Below, piece by piece: positions 58,383 through 64,000 of a stretch of DNA of 64,000 nt. The stretch is from NCBI RefSeq assembly GCF_004168625.1, contig NZ_SDWW01000008.1, forward strand, positions 53,449 to 117,448, in the 5' to 3' direction. Under the pieces are notes generated by a model. That model ran no database searches and was not told the origin of the DNA. It saw only the letters and a list, made by a program, of their open reading frames with translations. Origin of the DNA: Pengzhenrongella frigida (GTDB taxonomy: Bacteria > Actinomycetota > Actinomycetes > Actinomycetales > Cellulomonadaceae). Positions within the stretch are counted from its first letter, which is position 1. Every line of letters begins with the position of its first letter. The position numbers were made by a program, and so were the translations under genes.

Positions 58383-59807
58383 ATGCCCGCACCCGCCCCG
58401 GTTCGCCCGCACGATCACACCGTCGACCCCGACGGGCGCGAGGACCTCTCCCTCGCCCCGGTGGGCCGCAACCTGCTGACGATCCCGCTGGTGCGCCGAG
58501 CGCTCCGCAGCCGCTGGTACCCCGGCATCCTGCAGCTCCCGGTCGCCGCCGTGTTCGGCCTGGTCGCCTACCAGCTGCTGCTCGGACCCGACGCCGCCCA
58601 CGACAACCCCGGCACCGCCCTGATGTGGGTGCTGTGGTGGCCGCTGATCCCGATCGTGTTCGTCCTGGTCGGACGCTTCTGGTGCGCGGTCTGCCCGTTC
58701 GGCGCCCTGTCAGACCTGGTGCAGAAGCTGGTCGGCGCCCAGCGGCCGGTCCCGGTCTTCCTGAAGAAGTACGGCATCTGGATCATCGACGCCTCGTTCC
58801 TGATCATCACCTGGTCCGACCACGTGTGGGGGGTCGTGGAGTCGCCCTGGGGCTCCGGGGTGCTGCTGCTCATCCTCACCACCCTCGTGATCGCCTCCGG
58901 CGCGTTCTACCAGCGGCGCACCTTCTGCCGGTACCTGTGCTTCCTCGGCGGAATGGCCGGCAACTACGCCCGCGTCGGCATGGTCGAGCTCCGCGCGGAC
59001 AGCGCCATCTGCAAGACCTGCACCGCGCGGGCGGTCTGCTACAACGGCAACGACAAGGTCGCCGGCTGCCCGCTGTTCAGCTTCCCGCGCACCATGGACG
59101 ACAGCGCCAACTGCAACCTGTGCGCCAACTGCATCAAGTCCTGCCCGAACGACGCCATCGAGCTCCGGGTCCGCAAGCCCGCCAGCGAGCTCTGGTTCAT
59201 CCGCAAGCCCCAGCTCGAGCAGTCGTTCCTCGCCGCAGCGATCATGGGCATCGTCCTGATCCAGAACGTCACGATGCTCGAGGTCTGGCAGGACGTGCTC
59301 GACGCGATCGAGCGGACCACCGGAGTGACCAGCTACCCGGTGATCTTCACGGCCGCGTTCGTGATCGCCGTCGGCCTCCCGGTCGCTCTGCTCGCCGGCG
59401 CGTCCCGGCTCGCCGCCGCCCGCAACCTCGAGAGCACCCGGATGAACTTCGCGCGCTTCGGGTACGCCCTGATCCCGCTGGACGTGGCGGCCCACATCGC
59501 CCACAACCTGTTCCACCTGCTCGCCGAGGGCAAGTCCGTCTACTACACGCTCACCGCCCTGCTCGGGGGCCAGTCCGACGGCGGTTCCACGGCCCTGGTG
59601 AGCACGGGCACCATCCAGGTGCTGCAGTTCGTCCTGCTCGCGGTGGGCATCGTCGGGTCGCTCTACACCGCGCGGCGCATCGCCCACCGTCGCTACCAGA
59701 CCGCCGCCCGACGACGCACCACCCTCGCGCCGTACGTCGCGATCATCGGCCTGCTCGGCGCGCTCAACGTCTACTTCTTCCTGCTGCCGATGGCCATGCG
59801 GATGTGA
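58383..59807 (+). CDS. Membrane-bound 4Fe-4S ferredoxin-type protein (NapH/CcoG/NosR-like)
   Basis: 474 residues with about six to eight membrane helices. Cysteine clusters: GRFWCAVCPFGALSD, RRTFCRYLCFLGG, CKTCTARAVC, then CNLCANCIKSCP, the last a typical [4Fe-4S] ferredoxin motif. The layout resembles polyferredoxins such as NapH and NosR and the cupric reductase CcoG. An ATG with AAGGA upstream. Following a multicopper oxidase and a Met/His-rich protein, a role in electron delivery to copper, or in copper reduction during cofactor assembly, is plausible but unproven. Confidence 0.85.
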   Translation: MPAPAPVRPHDHTVDPDGREDLSLAPVGRNLLTIPLVRRALRSRWYPGILQLPVAAVFGLVAYQLLLGPDAAHDNPGTALMWVLWWPLIPIVFVLVGRFWCAVCPFGALSDLVQKLVGAQRPVPVFLKKYGIWIIDASFLIITWSDHVWGVVESPWGSGVLLLILTTLVIASGAFYQRRTFCRYLCFLGGMAGNYARVGMVELRADSAICKTCTARAVCYNGNDKVAGCPLFSFPRTMDDSANCNLCANCIKSCPNDAIELRVRKPASELWFIRKPQLEQSFLAAAIMGIVLIQNVTMLEVWQDVLDAIERTTGVTSYPVIFTAAFVIAVGLPVALLAGASRLAAARNLESTRMNFARFGYALIPLDVAAHIAHNLFHLLAEGKSVYYTLTALLGGQSDGGSTALVSTGTIQVLQFVLLAVGIVGSLYTARRIAHRRYQTAARRRTTLAPYVAIIGLLGALNVYFFLLPMAMRM

Positions 59808-59958
59808 CCTGAACACCGGAGCACGCCGTCGTTCGCCACCGGACGGCTGCGCGCCCGACGCGCGGCAGCATGACGAGCAGTGCGCCCGGGGTGACTTCGG
59901 CCACGGACCGGGTCGTGTCGCCGCCCTATGGAGCGCATGCCGTCCTTGGAGCGCGAGA

Positions 59959-60002
59959 CCGCGGGGTGGGGCTGGCCGAGGTCGGCCGGCTCCACCCCGC
60001 GG
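59959..60002. terminator. Long bidirectional hairpin terminator
   Basis: The 21 nt at 59959-59979 (starting CCGCGGGGTGGGGCTGG) pair with 59982-60002 (ending CTCCACCCCGCGG) along the whole length with two G-U pairs and a 2-nt loop. It lies between the convergent ends of the Fe-S protein and MMPL transporter genes, 15 bp past the latter's stop. Confidence 0.8.
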
Positions 60003-60016
60003 GGTGTCGTGCAGGC

Positions 60017-62281
60017 TCAGGCGGTGGTCGGCCGGGTCGAGCCCGCGTCCGCGCCCACGGGGTGTGCGGCGGCGTCGAGCGGATCGCTGTCGTCGTCGGC
60101 CTCCGGGGCGCCCTCGACGGACAGGTGCGGGGTGAGGCGGTCGGCCCAACGGGGGTAGGCCCAGTTGCGGTCGCCGATCAGCTTCATCAGGGCCGGGACC
60201 AGGGTCAGGCGCACCACGAACGCGTCCACGAGGACCGCGACGGCCAGGCCCATGCCGATCATGGCCACGATCCGTTCGCCGGTCAGCGCGAAGGACGCGA
60301 ACACGCAGAACATGATCATCGCGGCGGTCGTGATGACCCGCCCGGTCTCGGCGACGCCCACCCGCACCGCGCGAGCGTTGTCGCGGGTGTGAGTCCACTC
60401 CTCGTGCATGCGGCTGACCAGGAACACCTGGTAGTCCATCGAGAGCCCGAACATGATCCCGACGATGAGGATGGGGATGATGTAGATGATCGGCGCCCCG
60501 CCACCCACCCGCAGCAGCTCGGTGCCCCAACCCCACTGGAACAGGGCCGTGGTCACGCCCATCCCGACCAGGATGGTCGCGATGTTGCTCACCGCGCCGA
60601 CCAGCGGCACCAGGATGCTGCGGAACGCCATCGCCAGGAGCAAGAACCCGAGCAGGGCGATCAGGGCGAGGTACAGCGGGAGCTTGCTCATCAGCGCGTG
60701 CGCCAGGTCCATGCTCACCGCGGCGGTCCCGGTGACGCTGACCTGCAGGTCGGTGCCGGTCTCGGCCGCGGGGATCACGTCGTCGCGCAGGGTGGTGATC
60801 AGGTCGGTGGTCTCGTTCGCCTGGGGGCTGGAACCCGGGGTGATCGAGGCGACCGCGACCTGCTGGCCCGGCACGTACGGAGCCGCACCGACGGTCGTCA
60901 CGTTGTCCACCGACGACAGCTGGGCCACGAGATCGGTGAACGCGGCCCCCGCGGCGTCGTTCGGCGTGGTGGCCACGAGCAGCACGGCGTTGTCGTACCC
61001 GGCGCCGAAGCCGGTGGACATCAGGTCGAAGTACTCCCGGGTCGGCGACCCGGCCGGGTCCGCGCTCGCGTCGGCGTCTCCGACGTTCAGGCTCAACACC
61101 GGCGCGGCCAGCACCAGCACCAGCAGCAGCGCGCCGGCAGCCATGCGGCGCGGGGCTCCCTGGACCTTCAGGGCCCACCGGGTGGACCGACCGGGCGTGA
61201 CGGCGCGGCCAGCCACGGTCGACGGGACCGCGGTGCTCGCCGGGGTCGTGCCGGCGGTCAGCTGAACGAGCTCGGCGCGCTGGCGCTTGGACAGGATCTT
61301 CGGCCCGATCATCGCCAGCAGCGCGGGCAGCAGGGTGACCGCCGCGGCCACCGTGAACAGCACGGTCAGCGCCGCGGCCCGGGACATCCCGGTCAGCACG
61401 CCCAGGCCCACCACGAACATGCCGAGCAGCGCGACGATGACCGTGAGGCCGGCGAAGATGACCGCCCGCCCGGAGGTGTCCAGCGCCTGCGCGATGGCCT
61501 CGGGGACGCTCTTGCCTGCCATCAGCGCCTTGCGGTGGCGGTTGACGATGAACAGCGCGTAGTCGATGCCCACGCCCAGACCGATCAGCGCCCCCATCGT
61601 CAGGCTAGTCGCGCTCAGGTTCATCCAGTTCGAGGCCAGGACCACGATCAGCATCGAGACACCGACGCCGGCCAGGCCGGTCAGGATCGGCAGTACCGAG
61701 GCCCACATCGAGCGGAACATCAGGAACAAGATGGCGAAGGCGGCGATGATCCCCAGCGCCTCCGGGCCGTGCGAGCCGCCCGGCTGCACGTAGAACGCCT
61801 CACCGCCGACCGCGGTCTGCGTCGTGGAGCTGTCCAGGCCGTGCGCGGCCGCCGAGATGGCATCGATGTCGACGCCGTCCTCCACGGTGACCGTGGCGAA
61901 CGCGGTCCCCGTCGCGGCGCTGATCTGGGTCGTCGCCGCCGGGTTGGTCGCGTCGTAGGGGCTGGCCACCGCCTGCACCCCGGGGATCGCGGCGACCTCG
62001 GAGGCCATCGCGGCTACGTCGGCCTGCACCGAGGGGTCGTCGATCGAGAGCCCGTCGACCTGCCACACGATGTTCCCGGTCGTCGTCGAGGACTCCGCGT
62101 ACAGCCCGGCCTGCGCCAGGATGCCGTACGCCGTCGTGGACTCCGCGGCCGGCGCGTCACTGGAGTCGTTGAAGCTCGCCCCCACCCCGACGGTGAGGCA
62201 GACGAGCCCGATGAAGGCCACCACCCACAGCCCCAGGACGGTGCGCTTTCGCCGGGAGCACCACAGCGCCAAGTTCTTCAC
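60017..62281 (-). CDS. MMPL-family (RND-type) transporter
   Basis: 754 residues, normal for MMPL proteins of actinobacteria. Twelve or so membrane helices in two halves, each with a large extracytoplasmic loop after the first helix. The proton-relay motifs are GVGIDYALFI and GLSMDYQVFL. The GTG at 62281 has AAAGG at 8-nt spacing and starts the first helix correctly; the frame stays open further upstream but lacks a site. Members export lipids, siderophores or drugs. A near-perfect palindrome immediately upstream suggests TetR-type control. Confidence 0.92.
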   Translation of the reverse strand: MKNLALWCSRRKRTVLGLWVVAFIGLVCLTVGVGASFNDSSDAPAAESTTAYGILAQAGLYAESSTTTGNIVWQVDGLSIDDPSVQADVAAMASEVAAIPGVQAVASPYDATNPAATTQISAATGTAFATVTVEDGVDIDAISAAAHGLDSSTTQTAVGGEAFYVQPGGSHGPEALGIIAAFAILFLMFRSMWASVLPILTGLAGVGVSMLIVVLASNWMNLSATSLTMGALIGLGVGIDYALFIVNRHRKALMAGKSVPEAIAQALDTSGRAVIFAGLTVIVALLGMFVVGLGVLTGMSRAAALTVLFTVAAAVTLLPALLAMIGPKILSKRQRAELVQLTAGTTPASTAVPSTVAGRAVTPGRSTRWALKVQGAPRRMAAGALLLVLVLAAPVLSLNVGDADASADPAGSPTREYFDLMSTGFGAGYDNAVLLVATTPNDAAGAAFTDLVAQLSSVDNVTTVGAAPYVPGQQVAVASITPGSSPQANETTDLITTLRDDVIPAAETGTDLQVSVTGTAAVSMDLAHALMSKLPLYLALIALLGFLLLAMAFRSILVPLVGAVSNIATILVGMGVTTALFQWGWGTELLRVGGGAPIIYIIPILIVGIMFGLSMDYQVFLVSRMHEEWTHTRDNARAVRVGVAETGRVITTAAMIMFCVFASFALTGERIVAMIGMGLAVAVLVDAFVVRLTLVPALMKLIGDRNWAYPRWADRLTPHLSVEGAPEADDDSDPLDAAAHPVGADAGSTRPTTA

Positions 62282-62297
62282 GAGAGGACCTTTCAAC

Positions 62298-62390
62298 GGA
62301 TCGGACAAGGTGTCGGATCCATCCTCACGACAACGGATACGCCCGGGCATCGGCCCAGCGCGGTCGCCGTGTACCGCGGTTGACGTACAC
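62298..62390 (-). promoter_or_regulatory. Two inverted repeats upstream of the MMPL gene, candidate TetR-type operators
   Basis: GGATCGGACA and TGTCGGATCC (62298-62307, 62311-62320) form a 23-bp inverted repeat with one mismatch and a 3-nt centre, beginning 17 bp upstream of the GTG. GTGTAC and GTACAC (62369-62374, 62385-62390) form a second repeat with a 10-bp spacer. The first is well placed to be a repressor site. No TetR gene is adjacent within the window. Confidence 0.6.
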
Positions 62391-62462
62391 CCCGTAGCCC
62401 GGACGCGGGTCACGTGCAGCGAGCCGACCGGAAGCTGCCGATCGTGCCGAGCGCGGGTCGAG

Positions 62463-64000
62463 CTACGACAGGTCGAGCTGAGCCAGCTCGCCGCGCGACG
62501 TGACGCCGGTCTTGGCGAAGCAGTTGCGCAGGTGGAAGGCGACGGTCCGGGGCGAGACCCAGCACCGTGCGGCGACCTCCTTGTTGGACAGGCCCTGGCT
62601 CACGAGCTGGGCGACCTGGAGCTCCGTGGGCGTGAGCCGCACGAGCGTGGAGACGTCCCGCCTGCGCGCTGTCTCGCCCGACGCGCGCAGCTCGTGGGTC
62701 GCCCGCGTGACCAGGGGCTCGGCGCGCAGGTCCTCGAAGGTCCCCAGGGCCCGGCGCAGGTGCGGGCGCGCCTCGACGCGTCGCTGGGAACGGCGCAGGT
62801 GCTCGCCGTAGGCCAGCTGCGTGCGCGCGAGGTCGTAGGGCCGGTTCGCCCGCGCGTAGTGCGCCAGGGAGCTCTCGAAGAACGCAGCGGCACCTGGCCC
62901 GGCCGACACCAGGGCCCGCCCGTGGTCGACCGCCCCGAGCGCCCAGGGCCACTGGGTCGCGTCGGCGAACGGGACCAGCTCGTCGACCCACAGCGTGGCC
63001 TGTCGAACGTCATCGGCCCGCACCGCGGCGCCGATGCGATCGAGCGCCGCCATCCGGGTGAGCGCGGGAATTGTGATCCGGCTGAGCTGGTGATGCGCGG
63101 CACCGGTCGCCCCCGCCTGCGCGGATCGCACGCCCGCCGCCCATCGCCGGAGGTCGCTCGTCGGGCCGGAGAGGATCCCGAGCGGGTGCCGTTCCGCGAC
63201 GTCGTCGAGATCCACCCGCGGATCCTCAGGGGCGTCCGCGCCCCGCAACGCAGCGAGGAGGTCCAGCAAGGCCAGGGGGGTCGCCGAGAGCGCCGTCTGC
63301 CCGGCGCCGACGCTGAGCGCGAGCGCCTCGTCGGCCACGCTCCGGGCCGCCGCCCATTGCCCGGACAGGAGCAGCGGGAACGCCAGCCGGGGCAGCGCGT
63401 AGAGCACCGTCATCCCCGCGCCCGTCTCGCGAGCGGCGCCCAGCATGCCGGCGAAGCACCGTTCGGCCGCCAGGTCGTCGCCGAGGTGGAGCGCGGACTG
63501 GCCGAGGTGCGCCAGGACATCGGGACGGGCGTCGGCGAGCCTGTGGTCCAGGGCCTGGTGAAGCCCGTCGACGGCGTCCGCCCAGCGTCCCCGCGAGGCC
63601 GCCGTCATGGCGACCAGCAGCAGCTTCAGGGTGGCCGTGGAGGGGCTGTCGCCGGTGACCGGGTCGGTGGTGATCGCGCCGGCATCGAGCACGAGGCCGC
63701 TGTCTGCGCCGTAGGCGGCGAGCCCGGTGGCGGCCACGGCGAGGTCGAGGGCGCGCTCCGGCGAGTGGTCGGCGACGGCCGCGGCGGCCGTGACGAAGAT
63801 GCGGTGCGCCGCCGCGCCGGATCCGACGTTGACCTCGATGCGCCCCCGGAGGCGGTCGACGTCGGCTCGCAGGACGGGGTCGTCCGTCTGCTCCCGCGCC
63901 GCTGCGGCCAGGGCGCGGGCGCGGGCGGGCTGCGCCGAGGCCCAGGCGTTGCGCCCGCCGGCGAAGCAGCGCTCGGCCCGCGGTCCGGCTCCTGCCGTCA
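62463..64000 (-). CDS. LuxR-family transcriptional regulator, N-terminal part outside window
   Basis: The last 512 residues are inside the window and the frame stays open to the edge. The visible part is a helical-repeat sensor region of many Ala/Leu/Arg-rich helices, as in LAL/MalT-like regulators, followed by a C-terminal LuxR helix-turn-helix (LTPTELQVAQLVSQGLSNKE, then VSPRTVAFHLRNCFAKTGV, about 50 residues from the end). An ATPase domain would lie upstream, out of view. It is transcribed toward the MMPL gene with 181 bp between them, so regulation of the transporter is possible but not shown. Confidence 0.88.
   Translation of the reverse strand, partial: TAGAGPRAERCFAGGRNAWASAQPARARALAAAAREQTDDPVLRADVDRLRGRIEVNVGSGAAAHRIFVTAAAAVADHSPERALDLAVAATGLAAYGADSGLVLDAGAITTDPVTGDSPSTATLKLLLVAMTAASRGRWADAVDGLHQALDHRLADARPDVLAHLGQSALHLGDDLAAERCFAGMLGAARETGAGMTVLYALPRLAFPLLLSGQWAAARSVADEALALSVGAGQTALSATPLALLDLLAALRGADAPEDPRVDLDDVAERHPLGILSGPTSDLRRWAAGVRSAQAGATGAAHHQLSRITIPALTRMAALDRIGAAVRADDVRQATLWVDELVPFADATQWPWALGAVDHGRALVSAGPGAAAFFESSLAHYARANRPYDLARTQLAYGEHLRRSQRRVEARPHLRRALGTFEDLRAEPLVTRATHELRASGETARRRDVSTLVRLTPTELQVAQLVSQGLSNKEVAARCWVSPRTVAFHLRNCFAKTGVTSRGELAQLDLS

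Overview
The window is very GC-rich and densely coding. It uses GTG starts often, and consecutive genes frequently overlap by 4 bp (ATGA or GTGA). Together with LacI-controlled binding-protein-dependent sugar ABC transporters, intracellular glycosidases and an F420-type oxidoreductase fold, this points to a chromosomal segment of a saprophytic actinobacterium (Cellulomonas-like or related Micrococcales; the family is inferred). No rRNA, tRNA, CRISPR array, intact insertion sequence or phage gene was seen.

Layout. (1) 1-7918: a polyol/ketose module with a DeoR repressor divergent from a five-component unit: binding protein, RbsA-like ATPase, two permeases, separate DhaK and DhaL kinase subunits, and a beta-hydroxyacid dehydrogenase cut by the window edge. 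(2) 7984-8190: a scar made of two citE-like fragments joined to the last 47 codons of a glycerol facilitator gene. (3) 8305-22591: a LacI-controlled polysaccharide module with a secreted beta-helix protein, an ABC importer, an SDR, two heparinase II/III-type lyases, a YesL-like protein, an MFS transporter and a CE7 acetyl esterase; probably for an acetylated uronate polymer. (4) 37137 down to 22692: a roughly 14 kb co-directional operon with its own LacI repressor first. It holds an ABC importer, two ADP-ribosylglycohydrolase-family enzymes, a ribokinase-type kinase, a TIM-barrel/FGE-like fusion, a class III CoA-transferase, a CitE-like lyase and a secreted esterase. This is the best candidate for an undescribed catabolic route.

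(5) 37764-39386: a small Cys/His protein and glutathione-independent formaldehyde dehydrogenase. (6) 39522-49383: a complete xylo-oligosaccharide module (LacI repressor, ABC importer, GH3, GH43, cytoplasmic GH10). (7) 49455-52996: a membrane/coiled-coil protein, a metallo-beta-lactamase/DUF385 fusion and an EamA transporter with a His-rich tail. (8) 53007-59807: a copper-homeostasis-like module with a two-component system, DUF305 lipoprotein, SHOCT protein, multicopper oxidase, Met/His-rich membrane protein and an Fe-S membrane protein. Three promoters here share an 11-bp-period direct repeat at nearly fixed distance from the -10, and one also has a CsoR-like palindrome. (9) 60017-64000: an MMPL transporter and a truncated LuxR-type regulator.

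The three LacI modules follow one logic: a palindromic operator sits on the promoter, the importer genes come first, and cytoplasmic processing enzymes follow by translational coupling. Product calls rest on motifs and gene order read by eye. Substrates are inferences unless stated otherwise.
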